NCBI RefSeq assembly: GCF_019799905.1
Contig: NZ_JABGCI010000010.1
Span: forward strand, 1-64,000
Source: Trujillonella endophytica
GTDB lineage: Bacteria; Actinomycetota; Actinomycetes; Mycobacteriales; Geodermatophilaceae
DNA length: 64,000 bases
Reading direction: 5' to 3'
Below are positions 19,931 through 28,992 of this stretch, one piece after another (the first letter of the stretch is position 1; every line of letters begins with the position of its first letter). Position numbers and translations under genes: made by a program. The notes beneath the pieces are model-generated. The model was not told where the DNA came from and searched no databases. It worked only from the letters and a program-made list of their open reading frames with translations.

Positions 19931-19960
19931 TTGCGGCGCGACGGCGGGGCGCCCTAGCGT
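19931..19960 (+). promoter_or_regulatory. Candidate leaderless promoter for the VOC gene
   Basis: TTGCGG at 19931-19936, an 18-base spacer and TAGCGT at 19955-19960 fit a housekeeping actinobacterial promoter. The ATG at 19967 lies 6 bases after the -10, so transcription should begin at or near the start codon. The rest of the gap from 19656 shows nothing else recognisable. Confidence 0.5.
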
Positions 19961-19966
19961 CGCCGG

Positions 19967-20689
19967 ATGCCGGTGGACCTCCTCGCGCTCTGCGTCGCCG
20001 CACACGATCCCGGTCGGCTCGCGCGCTTCTGGGCCGGCGTCCTGGGCTGGGGGGCGCCCGCCGACTCCTCCGGCGACGTCGAGCTGGTGCCCGGCGACGA
20101 CACCGGGTTCCGGCTCCGCTTCCTCGCGACCGAGGAGCCGAAGACCGGCCGGAACCAGGCCCACTTCGACCTGACGAGCACGTCGCTGGAGGACCAGCGC
20201 CGCACCGTGGCGAGGGCGCTGGACCTGGGGGCCCGGCACGTCGACGTCGGTCAGGGCCCCGAGGACGCGCACGTCGTGCTCGGCGACCCCGAGGGCAACG
20301 AGTTCTGCGTCATCGAGCCGGGCAACCGCTTCCTCGCCGAGTGCGGCTTCGTGGGCGCGCTCGCGTGCGACGGCTCCCAGGCGGTCGGCTACTTCTGGAG
20401 CGAGGCGCTGGGCTGGCCGCTGGTGTGGGACCAGGACCAGGAGACCGCCATCCGGTCGCCGCACGGCGGCCCGAAGATCACCTGGGGCGGTGAGCCGCCG
20501 AGGCCGCGGAGTGGGAGGAACCGGCTGCACCTCGACCTGGCGCCTCCTCCCGGCGGGGACCAGGAGGCGGAGGTCCAGCGGCTGGTCGCCCTCGGCGCCA
20601 CCCGGCTCGGCGCCGGCCACGGCGAGGCGGGCGCGGTGGGGATGGCCGATCCGGACGGGAACGAGTTCTGCGTCGTCCCGACCCGGTGA
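19967..20689 (+). CDS. VOC-family protein, two glyoxalase-like domains
   Basis: The 240-residue protein holds two tandem glyoxalase/bleomycin-resistance folds (about 1-120 and 121-240). Each ends with the family hallmark DP(E/D)GNEFCV, at about 108 and 232. VOC proteins are metal-dependent isomerases, dioxygenases or antibiotic-binding proteins, and nothing here specifies the ligand. A leaderless promoter sits immediately upstream. The gene is free-standing and converges on the SDR gene at 20730. Confidence 0.88.
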   Translation: MPVDLLALCVAAHDPGRLARFWAGVLGWGAPADSSGDVELVPGDDTGFRLRFLATEEPKTGRNQAHFDLTSTSLEDQRRTVARALDLGARHVDVGQGPEDAHVVLGDPEGNEFCVIEPGNRFLAECGFVGALACDGSQAVGYFWSEALGWPLVWDQDQETAIRSPHGGPKITWGGEPPRPRSGRNRLHLDLAPPPGGDQEAEVQRLVALGATRLGAGHGEAGAVGMADPDGNEFCVVPTR

Positions 20690-20729
20690 CCGCATCGGGG
20701 ACGGTGCTCTGCCGGCTCGCCGGACCGGC

Positions 20730-21473
20730 TCAGCGTGCCTCGGGGTCGGGGCCGTTCACGGCACGACCGCCGTCGACGGGGAGGACGGCGCCGTTGACGA
20801 ACCCGGCAGCCGGAGACAGCAGGAAGGCGACGCACCCGGCGACCTCCTCGGCGGTGCCCACCCGGCCCAGCGGGTGCAGCGCGGCCATCTGCGCGGCGAC
20901 GTCCGGGTGCTCGGCCAGGTGCGCCTCGTACCGGGCGGTGCTGATCGACCCGAGCGCGACGGCGTTGGTGCGGATGCCGTCCGGGCCGTGGTCGACCGCG
21001 ATCGCGCGGGTCAGGCCCTCCACCGCGGCCTTCGCCGTCGCGTAGGGGAGCGCGCCGCGCACCGGACGGCCGGCCTGGTGCGAGGACACGTTGACGATCG
21101 CCCCGCCGCGGCCGTGCGCGAGGAAGTGGTTCACCGCCGTGTGGCAGCCGGTGACGGCCAGGCCGAGGTTGGCGCTGATCAGTTCCAGCACCTCGTCGGC
21201 GCCGGCGGAGGTCAGCGCGGCGTCGCGGAAGACCGCGGCGTTGTTGACCCAGCCCGCCAGTGGAGCGGCGGCCTCGGCCAGTGCCGCCGCCCGCGCCGCG
21301 ACCCGAGGGTCCCGCGCGTCCCCGGACACGAGCCGGACCCGCTCGTGCTCCCGGTCGAGCCGGTCGGCGGTGTCCAGCACCACCACCTCGCCGACCGCGG
21401 CCAGCGCCTCGGCGATGGCCCGGCCCACACCCCGCGCCGCGCCGGTCACCACGAAGGACGAGTCGGCGGTCAC
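20730..21473 (-). CDS. Short-chain dehydrogenase/reductase
   Basis: This 247-residue classical SDR has the cofactor motif TGAARGVG near residue 9, a WVNNAAVF block, the catalytic Ser in IVNVSSHQ, and the YxxxK pair in YATAK near residue 150. The C-terminal LLSPAAGFVNGAVLPVDGG is the standard ending. It oxidises or reduces an alcohol/ketone with NAD(P), but the substrate is unknown. It lies downstream of the alcohol dehydrogenase at 21607 on the same strand with a 133-base gap. Confidence 0.9.
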   Translation of the reverse strand: MTADSSFVVTGAARGVGRAIAEALAAVGEVVVLDTADRLDREHERVRLVSGDARDPRVAARAAALAEAAAPLAGWVNNAAVFRDAALTSAGADEVLELISANLGLAVTGCHTAVNHFLAHGRGGAIVNVSSHQAGRPVRGALPYATAKAAVEGLTRAIAVDHGPDGIRTNAVALGSISTARYEAHLAEHPDVAAQMAALHPLGRVGTAEEVAGCVAFLLSPAAGFVNGAVLPVDGGRAVNGPDPEAR

Positions 21474-21606
21474 CGGCCGGTCCTGCTCACGGCTCCACCC
21501 CAGGCAGCCGGAGGGGGTGGCAGGGGCGCCGTCGGCACCCGGGACGACCGCACTGCCCGCGCCCGGGCCGGCGTCCCCTCGCGGGACCGCACCCCCGGTC
21601 GGTCGA

Positions 21607-22671
21607 TCAGTCGAGCGTGGCCGTGTCGATCACGAACCGGTACCGCACCCCGGAGGCGACGACCCGGTCGAAGGCCTCGTCGATCTGCTGCGCGCTGATG
21701 GTCTCGATCACCGCGGCGATCCCGTGCTCGGCACAGAAGTCCAGCATCTCCTGGGTCTCGCGGATGCCGCCGATGTTCGAGCCGGCGTAGGAGACGCGTC
21801 GCATCACCAGGGAGAACATGTTCACCGGCAGCGGGTGCTCCGGTATGCCGACGTTGACCATCGTGCCGTCCACGGCCACCAGGGACAGGTAGGCGTCCAC
21901 GTCGATCGCCGCGCTGACCGTGTTGATCACCAGGTCGAACGACGCCGCCAGCCGGGAGAGGGTGTCCGGGTCGCCGGTGGCGGCGTAGTGGGTGGCGCCC
22001 AGCCGCAGGCCGTCCTCCTGCTTCGCCAGCGACTGCGACAGGACGGTCACCTCGGCGCCCATGGCGGCGGCCACCTGCACGGCCACGTGGCCGAGTCCTC
22101 CGAGGCCGACGACGGCGACCCTGGTGCCGGGGCCGGCGTTCCAGTGGCGCAGCGGGGAGTAGACGGTGATGCCCGCGCACAGCAGGGGCGCGGCGACGTC
22201 GAGCGGGATCGCATCGGGGATGCGCAGGACGAAGTCCTCGGTGACGACGATGGCCCGGGAGTAGCCGCCCTGGGTCGGCAGGCCGTCCCTGCCGGTGCTC
22301 GAGTAGGTCTCGACGTAGCCCTCGGCGCAGTACTGCTCGTCCCCGCGCCGGCAGTACTCGCACTCGCGGCAGGAGTCGACCAGGCAGCCGACGCCGACGC
22401 GGTCGCCCACCCGGAAGCGCGTCACCTCCGGCCCCACCTCCGCGACGACGCCGGTGATCTCGTGGCCGAGGACGATGGGGTAGTTCGTCGGACCCCACTC
22501 GCCGCGGGCGGTGTGGATGTCGGAGTGGCAGACGCCGCAGTACGCGATGTCGATGCGGACGTCGCGCGGCCCGACGTCCCGCCGCTCGATCGTGGTGGGC
22601 GTCAACGGCTCCGTGGCGGACGTGGCGGCGTAGGCCTTGACCGTGGTGGGCACGACCCCATTCCACGCCAT
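21607..22671 (-). CDS. Zinc-dependent NAD(P) alcohol dehydrogenase (cinnamyl-alcohol/YahK type)
   Basis: This is a 354-residue medium-chain dehydrogenase. Catalytic zinc ligands are visible in GVCHSDIHTARGEW and GHEITG. The structural zinc site is the four-Cys cluster SCRECEYCRRGDEQYC, and the nucleotide fold has GLGGLGHVAVQ. This branch reduces aldehydes, including aromatic ones, with NADPH. ATG 22671 follows GGGAG at 7 bases; a GTG eighteen bases further in would also give a normal N-terminus. It lies divergent from the feruloyl-CoA synthase-like gene, and a shared role in aromatic acid or aldehyde metabolism is inference. Confidence 0.9.
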   Translation of the reverse strand: MAWNGVVPTTVKAYAATSATEPLTPTTIERRDVGPRDVRIDIAYCGVCHSDIHTARGEWGPTNYPIVLGHEITGVVAEVGPEVTRFRVGDRVGVGCLVDSCRECEYCRRGDEQYCAEGYVETYSSTGRDGLPTQGGYSRAIVVTEDFVLRIPDAIPLDVAAPLLCAGITVYSPLRHWNAGPGTRVAVVGLGGLGHVAVQVAAAMGAEVTVLSQSLAKQEDGLRLGATHYAATGDPDTLSRLAASFDLVINTVSAAIDVDAYLSLVAVDGTMVNVGIPEHPLPVNMFSLVMRRVSYAGSNIGGIRETQEMLDFCAEHGIAAVIETISAQQIDEAFDRVVASGVRYRFVIDTATLD

Positions 22672-22780
22672 GGGCGCTCCCGGGCGCAGCGGGGCCCCGG
22701 CTCCTGCGGTCTTGACCCGCCGGTGCGGACGTGGCGGGATGACGGAGGTCACATCTCCTCGCTCCGGAGGGACCACGCCG

Positions 22781-24562
22781 ATGGGCTCGCAGACGTTCGC
22801 CCCGCCCCGGATCGAGGCCGAGCAGCGCGCCGACGGGCGGCTGCTGCTGCGCTCGACCGAGCCGCTGGCCGACCACCCGGTGAGCGTCGTCCACTCGTTC
22901 CGCGCGCACAGCGAGGCGCAGCCCGACCGGCTGCTGGTCGCCGAGCGCGCCGGTGAGGAGTGGGCGCGCTCGACCTGGGGCGAGATGCGCGCGCTGGTGG
23001 ACCGGCTGGCGCAGGGGCTGCTCGACCGAGGGCTGGCCGACCGGCCGGTGATGGTGCTGTCGGGCAACAGCCGGCTGCACCTGGCGGTCCTGCTGGCCGG
23101 GATGACGGTGGGGACGCCGGTCGTGCCCACCAGCGTCGCCTACGCCCTGCAGAGCCGGGACCACGCCAAGCTGCGCGCGATGGTGGAACTCGTCGAGCCC
23201 GGCCTCGTCGTCGCCGAGGACCCCTCCTTCGCCCCGGCGGTCGAGGCGGTGGCGAGGGAGCGGCCGGTGCTGAGCCGGGACGGCGACCTGCCCGGCTCTG
23301 TCCCGCTCGCCGCCTTCGGTGCCGACCCGGGAGACGAGGTCGACCGCCGCTGCGCCGCCGTCCGGCGGGAGGACGTCGCGAAGATCCTCTTCACGTCCGG
23401 CTCGACCGGCACCCCGAAGGGCGTGCTCACCACGCACGGGATGCTCGCGGCCAACCAGCAGCAGATGCGCCAGGTCTGGCCCTTCCTCGAGGTCGAGCCG
23501 CCGGTGCTGCTCGACTGGCTCCCCTGGAGCCACACCTTCGGCGGCAGCCACGACCTCGGCATGGTGCTGGTCAACGGCGGGACGCTGTGGATCGACGACG
23601 GCCGGCCCGCCCCCGCCCTGGTCGAGCGGACGGTGCGGAACCTCGCCGACGCCCGACCGACCGTCTACTTCAACGTGCCGGCGGGCTACGCCGCCCTGCT
23701 GCCGCACCTGGAGCGGGACGCGGCGGCCGCGCAGGCGTTCCTCAGCCGGCTGCGGCTGGGGTTCTTCGCCGCGGCCGCGCTGCCGCAGCAGCTGTGGGAC
23801 CGCCTGGAGGAGCTGGCCGCCGACCATGGCGCCCGGATGCAGATGACCACCTCGTGGGGGCTCACCGAGACGGCACCCGCGGCGACCTCGGCGCACTACC
23901 CGATCACCCGCAGCGACGTCCTCGGGGTGCCGCTGCCCGGGGTGGAGCTGGCGCTGGTCCCGGTGGGGGAGAAGCGGGAGGTCCGCGTGCGCGGAGCGAA
24001 CGTGACGCCGGGCTACCACCGCCGTCCCGACCTCACCGCGGCCGTCTTCGACGAGGAGGGGTTCCTCCGCACCGGCGACGCCGTCGACCTGGTCGACCCC
24101 GACGACCCCACGGCCGGGCTGCTGTTCCGCGGCCGGATCGCCGAGGACTTCAAGCTCATGACCGGCACGTTCGTCAGCGTGGGGACGCTGCGGCCGAAGC
24201 TGCTCTCGGCGTCGCTGGGGCTGCTGACCGACGCGGTGATCTGCGGCCAGGACGGCGACTGCGTGACGGCGATGGTCTGGCTGCACCCCGACTCCGCCGG
24301 CCGGGTGGACGCCGACGGCGTGCCGGAGGAGTCCCTGCGGGCGGAGCTGGGAGCCACGATGGAGCGGCTGGCCGCCGAGGCGAGCGGCTCGTCCCAGCAC
24401 GTCGAGCGGCTGCTCGTGCTCACCGAGCCCCCGCAGCTCGACGTCGGGGAGATCACCGACAAGGGCTACGTCAACCAGGCCGCCGTCCGCGACCGCCGCG
24501 CCGGCGAGGTCGCCCTGCTGACGACGGACCCCGACTCGCCGCGCGTCGTCCGCCGCGGCTGA
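22781..24562 (+). CDS. AMP-binding acyl-CoA ligase, feruloyl-CoA synthase-like
   Basis: This is a 593-residue adenylate-forming ligase. The P-loop ILFTSGSTGTPKG lies near residue 205, the acyl-adenylate motif TTSWGLTETAPAA near 365, and FLRTGDAVDLVDP then FRGRIAEDFKLMTG mark the hinge. The long N-terminus and the GTFVSVGTLR ending block resemble feruloyl-CoA synthases, which activate hydroxycinnamic acids to CoA esters. The aromatic substrate is inference from similarity. An ATG at 22739 would extend it by 14 residues. It is divergent from the aldehyde/alcohol dehydrogenase. Confidence 0.85.
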   Translation: MGSQTFAPPRIEAEQRADGRLLLRSTEPLADHPVSVVHSFRAHSEAQPDRLLVAERAGEEWARSTWGEMRALVDRLAQGLLDRGLADRPVMVLSGNSRLHLAVLLAGMTVGTPVVPTSVAYALQSRDHAKLRAMVELVEPGLVVAEDPSFAPAVEAVARERPVLSRDGDLPGSVPLAAFGADPGDEVDRRCAAVRREDVAKILFTSGSTGTPKGVLTTHGMLAANQQQMRQVWPFLEVEPPVLLDWLPWSHTFGGSHDLGMVLVNGGTLWIDDGRPAPALVERTVRNLADARPTVYFNVPAGYAALLPHLERDAAAAQAFLSRLRLGFFAAAALPQQLWDRLEELAADHGARMQMTTSWGLTETAPAATSAHYPITRSDVLGVPLPGVELALVPVGEKREVRVRGANVTPGYHRRPDLTAAVFDEEGFLRTGDAVDLVDPDDPTAGLLFRGRIAEDFKLMTGTFVSVGTLRPKLLSASLGLLTDAVICGQDGDCVTAMVWLHPDSAGRVDADGVPEESLRAELGATMERLAAEASGSSQHVERLLVLTEPPQLDVGEITDKGYVNQAAVRDRRAGEVALLTTDPDSPRVVRRG

Positions 24563-24593
24563 CCCGGCCGTTCCGCGTGCTCCTGCCTCCCCG

Positions 24594-25961
24594 TCAGCGG
24601 TCCGCCGACGGCGGCTCGCCGGGGGGCGCCGGTGGCCAGCGGCCGGCCGACGCCTCGTCCAGGGCGGTCCGCCACTCCTGGATCTCCCGGCGGGGCACCG
24701 TGGTGGAGTCCGCCGCCAGCTCGGCGACCCGGTCCATCGCCTCGCGCAGCTCGGGCGCCAGCGAACCCCGGGGTGCCCGCCAGGCCACCTCGCGCAGCAG
24801 CGAGGCCGCCCGCCGGAGGACCGCGGGCTGCCCGGTGGCGAACTGCAGCACCTCCTCGAGCCCGAGCTCCAGGAGGGCTCGGTGCGTCCAGGGCGGCACC
24901 ACCAGGCGGAGGTCGCCGTCGACGTCGCGCCGGTACCGGGCGGTCGCCGGCCGGGACACCAGCTCGCCGAGCATGGCCGAGACGTGCGACAGCGCGTGCA
25001 CCGCCGTCGTCGGGTCGTTGATGCCGGGAGAGAGCGCGCGCACGGCGATGTCCACGACCTTGCGCAGGCTGTAGGCGACGTCCTGGTCGGGCACGCGCTC
25101 GTAGGACAGCCGAACGCTCCGCTGCACCGACCGCGCGAGGGCCTCCGGGTCCGCCGGCCGGGACCCCGCCGGGTGCCACACGTGGGCCACCGGCACCCCC
25201 TCGACCACCGAGTCGCCCATCCGCTGCGCCAGCACCAGCGTGCCGCCCGCGTCCCGCGCGGCCGCGACGAGCCGTTCCTCGTCCAGGGCGACGACGAAGC
25301 CGCTGCCACGGGCGGGTACGGCGACCGGCACTCCGCGCGGCAGGTCCCCGTCGGTGCCGTCGTCGTCCGTGGCCAGGGCGCGCGACCACGTGGCCCGTGC
25401 CTCGTCGTGGACGTCGCGGAGCATCGTCTCCACCCTCAGCGACCGCGCCAGGTGACCCAGGAAGAGGACCAGCGCCGCGACGCTGCCCAGCGTGGCGAGG
25501 TAGGCCAGGCTGATCGACAGCCGGGGCACGAAGGCCTGCTCGCCCTCGGTCGCCTCGGCCGTGCGGACCGTCCGCAGCACGGTCAGCGCGTAGACGAACG
25601 TGCCCACCAGCTGCGCGAGGGTCATCTGCACGACCCGGTCGCTCACGAAGGTCTGCAGCAGCCGCGGGGAGTACTGGCTGCTGCCCAGCTGCAGGGCGAC
25701 GACGGTGAGCGAGAAGGTCACCCCGGTCACCGAGATGAGCGAGCCGGCGATCGCGGCGAGCAGGTCCCGCGCGGCGGCCGGCCCGCCGCCGAAGACGAAG
25801 GCCAGGGGGTGCCCGGGGTCCCCGGAGTCGAGGACGTCGTCGAGGCGGGGGAGCACGATGCCCAGGGCGACCGCGACCGTGACGGCCAGCAGGGGCAGCG
25901 GCCACAGCGAACTCCGCAGCCGGGCGCGCACCAACGAGCCGGCGTGCCGGAAGCCGGTCAC
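24594..25961 (-). CDS. DUF2254 membrane protein
   Basis: This is a 455-residue integral membrane protein of the DUF2254 family, whose function is unknown. Four transmembrane segments lie in the first 180 residues (PLLAVTVAVALGIVLP, ISVTGVTFSLTVVALQLGSS). The family signature FSLTVVALQLGSSQYSPRLL is clear, as is the later LSPGINDPTTAVHAL. The soluble C-terminal half is probably cytoplasmic. The GTG start overlaps the TGA of a 24-codon upstream frame. It is divergent from the DUF421 gene. Confidence 0.9.
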   Translation of the reverse strand: MTGFRHAGSLVRARLRSSLWPLPLLAVTVAVALGIVLPRLDDVLDSGDPGHPLAFVFGGGPAAARDLLAAIAGSLISVTGVTFSLTVVALQLGSSQYSPRLLQTFVSDRVVQMTLAQLVGTFVYALTVLRTVRTAEATEGEQAFVPRLSISLAYLATLGSVAALVLFLGHLARSLRVETMLRDVHDEARATWSRALATDDDGTDGDLPRGVPVAVPARGSGFVVALDEERLVAAARDAGGTLVLAQRMGDSVVEGVPVAHVWHPAGSRPADPEALARSVQRSVRLSYERVPDQDVAYSLRKVVDIAVRALSPGINDPTTAVHALSHVSAMLGELVSRPATARYRRDVDGDLRLVVPPWTHRALLELGLEEVLQFATGQPAVLRRAASLLREVAWRAPRGSLAPELREAMDRVAELAADSTTVPRREIQEWRTALDEASAGRWPPAPPGEPPSADR

Positions 25962-26032
25962 GGCCGGCCGCCCCCGGGGTGGACGGGCTCGGGCAGGTCC
26001 ACCGCGTCGTCGGACCGGTTCGTGATCGACAT
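25958..26032 (-). CDS. Possible 24-residue leader peptide
   Basis: A short frame starts at ATG 26032 and reads MSITNRSDDAVDLPEPVHPG. Its TGA overlaps the GTG of the DUF2254 gene (GTGA), the arrangement this genome uses for coupled genes. No clear ribosome site is seen. It may be chance. Confidence 0.25.
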   Translation of the reverse strand: MSITNRSDDAVDLPEPVHPGGGRP

Positions 26033-26215
26033 CGGCAGGGGGTACCCGCCCGTACCGCGGGACAGGCGCTCGCGTGGGGCCCGGACGCCGGCGGCGTCAG
26101 CCCGGTGTGGTGCCGCTCCCGGAGCGTCGCCGGTCCAGCCGGCGCCCGTGGGAGCCTGCTCGCCTGCTCGGCGGGTCCGCCGTGGCGGGGCGGAGCCGTC
26201 AGGAGGAGTACGCAC

Positions 26216-26743
26216 ATGTGGTTCGACTCGTGGTCCGACCTGGGCCGCATCCTCGCCGTGGGGGCCAGCGCCTACGCGACCGTCGTCCTCGTCCTCCGGC
26301 TGGCGGGCAAGCGGACGCTGGCCAAGCTCAACGCCTTCGACCTGGTCGTCACCGTGGCTCTCGGCTCCGTGCTCGCCACCATCCTGCTCAGCAGCGACGT
26401 GTCGTGGACCGAGGGTGCGGTGGCCCTCGTCCTCCTGGCGGCGGGCCAGTCGGCGGTCGCCTGGGTGACGGTCCGCCGGCCCGGCTTCCGGGACGTGGTG
26501 ACCTCGCGGCCCCGACTGGTGTTCCGCGACGGCGCGCCGCTGCCCGGGGCGCTGCGCGCGGAACGGGTGTCGATGGACGAGATCCGCCAGGCGGTCCGCG
26601 CCGGCGGCGCCGGCGACCTGACCTCGGTCGCGGCCGTCGTCCTCGAGAGCGACGGCTCACTGAGCGTCGTGTCCCGGGACCGGCTCGGGGACGGGTCCGC
26701 CCTCGAAGGCGTCGAGGGCGCCGCCGGCGACCGCGCCGCATGA
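26216..26743 (+). CDS. DUF421 (YetF-like) membrane protein
   Basis: This 175-residue protein has three N-terminal transmembrane segments and a small soluble domain, as in the YetF/YcaP family. Hallmarks are LRLAGKRTLAKLNAFDLVVTVALGS and, later, VSMDEIRQAVRAGGAGDL. The family is linked to envelope or spore properties in other bacteria, without a known reaction. AGGAGG lies 9 bases before the ATG. The next gene starts inside its stop (ATGA). Confidence 0.9.
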   Translation: MWFDSWSDLGRILAVGASAYATVVLVLRLAGKRTLAKLNAFDLVVTVALGSVLATILLSSDVSWTEGAVALVLLAAGQSAVAWVTVRRPGFRDVVTSRPRLVFRDGAPLPGALRAERVSMDEIRQAVRAGGAGDLTSVAAVVLESDGSLSVVSRDRLGDGSALEGVEGAAGDRAA

Positions 26744-27531
26744 CCACGTCGGCCTCGTCCGGCGTACAACTCGGGACGACCGGATCCGTCCTCGGCGCAC
26801 TGCTGATCGCCCTGGTCCTGGTGGCGCTGCACGTGGCCGCGCCGCGCATCCGCCGGCTGCCGCTCGTCCCCGAGCGGGTGACCGGGTCGTTCGCCGGCGG
26901 GCTGGCGGTGGCCTACGTGTTCCTGCACCTGCTGCCGGAGCTGGCGGAGGGGAACGAGGCCATCGGCGAGGCCCTCAGTGACGTGGTCGAGCCGACGCCG
27001 CTGCTGGAACTGGGCGTCTTCCTCGTGGCCCTCGCCGGCTTCGCAGCGTTCTACGGTCTGGAGCGGCTGGCGCGGACGCGGGCCGCGACCGGCCCCGGTG
27101 GGAGGGAACCCGCCGGTGTCTACTGGCTCCACCTCGGGTCGTTCATGGTCTACAACGCGCTGATCACCTACACGATGGCCCTCCGGCTGCGGACGGGTCT
27201 CGCGTTCGCCGTGCTCTTCACGATCGCGATGGGCCTGCACTTCGTCCTGACCGACCGCTCGCTCGAGGAGCACTACCCCCGGCGGTTCCCCCGCAGCGGC
27301 CGGCTGCTGCTCGCGGCGGCGCTCCTGTCGGGCTGGGCCCTCGACGCGCTCTTCGCGCCCGACAGCACCGTCGTCGTCGCCCTGCTCACGGCGCTGCTCG
27401 CCGGCTCCATCCTGCTCAACGTGTTCAAGGACGAACTGCCGACGACCGGGCGGTCGAGCTACGGCTGGTTCCTCACCGGTCTGGCCTCGTACGCGGCACT
27501 GCTCACTGCGGTCACCGCGCTGGGGGAGTGA
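26740..27531 (+). CDS. Predicted multi-pass membrane protein, distantly ZIP-like
   Basis: This is a 263-residue protein with about eight transmembrane segments. Polar residues sit within helices at FLHLLPELAEG, LHLGSFMVYNALITY and MGLHFVLTDRSLEEH. The spacing of His/Glu/Asn recalls ZIP metal permeases, but the canonical HNxPEG motif is absent, so the assignment is only suggestive. It is translationally coupled to the DUF421 gene through an ATGA overlap. Confidence 0.7.
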   Translation: MTTSASSGVQLGTTGSVLGALLIALVLVALHVAAPRIRRLPLVPERVTGSFAGGLAVAYVFLHLLPELAEGNEAIGEALSDVVEPTPLLELGVFLVALAGFAAFYGLERLARTRAATGPGGREPAGVYWLHLGSFMVYNALITYTMALRLRTGLAFAVLFTIAMGLHFVLTDRSLEEHYPRRFPRSGRLLLAAALLSGWALDALFAPDSTVVVALLTALLAGSILLNVFKDELPTTGRSSYGWFLTGLASYAALLTAVTALGE

Positions 27532-27706
27532 CCGGGGCGCACACCGGTGGCCGGGCCCCGCGCCGCGTCGATCGGCGAGCCGGAATACTCGGCGCGACGC
27601 CGTCCGTTCCGTCCCCGTCAGTGCCGACGTCGATCGGACGAGAGAAGGAAGCCGCGAAGCGCGCCCAGGAGGGCGGGCCGGGGCCGTGGTCGAGGAGGGC
27701 CGAGAC

Positions 27707-28912
27707 GTGCCGAGGGCACTGCTGCTGGAGAACATCGACCAGGTCGCGACTGAGGTGCTCACGGCCGCGGGCTACGAGGTGGAGTCGCTCCGCGGGGCGC
27801 TGGACGAGGAGGACCTCGTCGCGGCCCTCGACGGGGTCGACGTGCTCGGCATCCGGTCGAAGACACAGGTGACGGCGGAGGTGCTGCGCCGCCGTCCCGA
27901 CCTGCTGGCCGTGGGCGCGTTCTGCATCGGCACCAACCAGATCGACCTGGCGACGGCGGCCACCTCCGGGGTCGCGGTGTTCAACGCGCCGTACTCCAAC
28001 ACCCGCAGCGTGGTGGAGCTGGCCCTGGCCGAGATCATCGCCCTGGCCCGGCGGCTGCTCGACCGCGACCGGGCCCTGCACGCCGGCACGTGGGACAAGT
28101 CGGCGTCCGGCAGCCACGAGGTCCGCGGGCGGACGCTGGGCATCGTCGGCTACGGCAACATCGGCAGCCAGCTGTCGGTGCTCGCCGAGGCGCTGGGCAT
28201 GCGCGTGGTCTTCTACGACCTCGAGGAGAAGCTCGCGCTGGGCAACGCCGAGTCGTGCGCCACCCTGGACGAGCTGCTCGAGCGGGCGGAGGCCGTGACG
28301 CTGCACGTCGACGGCCGCGGCGGCAACGCGGGGCTCTTCGGCGCCGAGCAGTTCGCCAAGATGCGCCCGCGCAGCCTCTTCCTCAACCTGTCGCGCGGGT
28401 TCGTCGTCGACCACGAGGCGCTGCGCGACAACATCCTGTCCGGGCACATCGCCGGGGCGGCGGTGGACGTGTTCCCCGACGAGCCGCGCGAGCAGGGCGA
28501 CCCGTTCACCTCGGTCCTCCGCGGCCTGCCCAACGTGATCCTCACCCCGCACGTCGGCGGGTCGACGCAGGAGGCCCAGCACGACATCGGCCGCTTCGTC
28601 GCCGGCAAGCTCGCCGACTACACCCGGGCCGGGACGACGACGCTCAGCGTCAACCTGCCCACGGTGGCCCTGCACGGCGGCTCCGCGGAGCGGTTCGCGG
28701 TGCTGCACCGCAACGTGCCCGGCGTCCTGGCGCGGGTCGACGCCCTGGTCGGCCAGCACGGGCTCAACGTCGACGCGCAGGTCCTGGCCACCCGCGGCGA
28801 GCTCGGCTACGTGCTGACCGACGTCAACGCGCCGCTGCCCTCCGACCTGGTCACCGCACTCCAGGCCCTCCCGGAGACCATCCGCCTCACGCCCTTCGCC
28901 CGGCGGGACTGA
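27707..28912 (+). CDS. serA: D-3-phosphoglycerate dehydrogenase, short ACT form
   Basis: SerA catalyses the first committed step of serine synthesis, oxidising 3-phosphoglycerate. The 401-residue length equals the short (E. coli-like) form. It has a substrate-binding half with GAFCIGTNQIDL, an NAD fold with GIVGYGNIGSQL, catalytic blocks LNLSRGFVVD and LTPHVGGSTQEAQ, and a C-terminal ACT domain (LHRNVPGVLARVDALVGQHG) that senses serine in relatives. GTG 27707 is chosen because AGGAGG sits 8 bases upstream. It is a single gene with an upstream gap of 175 bases without recognisable content. Confidence 0.92.
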   Translation: MPRALLLENIDQVATEVLTAAGYEVESLRGALDEEDLVAALDGVDVLGIRSKTQVTAEVLRRRPDLLAVGAFCIGTNQIDLATAATSGVAVFNAPYSNTRSVVELALAEIIALARRLLDRDRALHAGTWDKSASGSHEVRGRTLGIVGYGNIGSQLSVLAEALGMRVVFYDLEEKLALGNAESCATLDELLERAEAVTLHVDGRGGNAGLFGAEQFAKMRPRSLFLNLSRGFVVDHEALRDNILSGHIAGAAVDVFPDEPREQGDPFTSVLRGLPNVILTPHVGGSTQEAQHDIGRFVAGKLADYTRAGTTTLSVNLPTVALHGGSAERFAVLHRNVPGVLARVDALVGQHGLNVDAQVLATRGELGYVLTDVNAPLPSDLVTALQALPETIRLTPFARRD

Positions 28913-28992
28913 CCGGGCCGGGGCTCCGTCGACCGTTCCGGGCGGGCTGTTAGACAGGGGGCACATCCGTCCGAGTGCGAGGGAGTCCCACC

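Noticed and set aside
21470..25309. 1279-codon minus-strand frame
   Set aside because: It runs through parts of the SDR, alcohol dehydrogenase, AMP-ligase and DUF2254 genes in wrong frames and mimics none of them.
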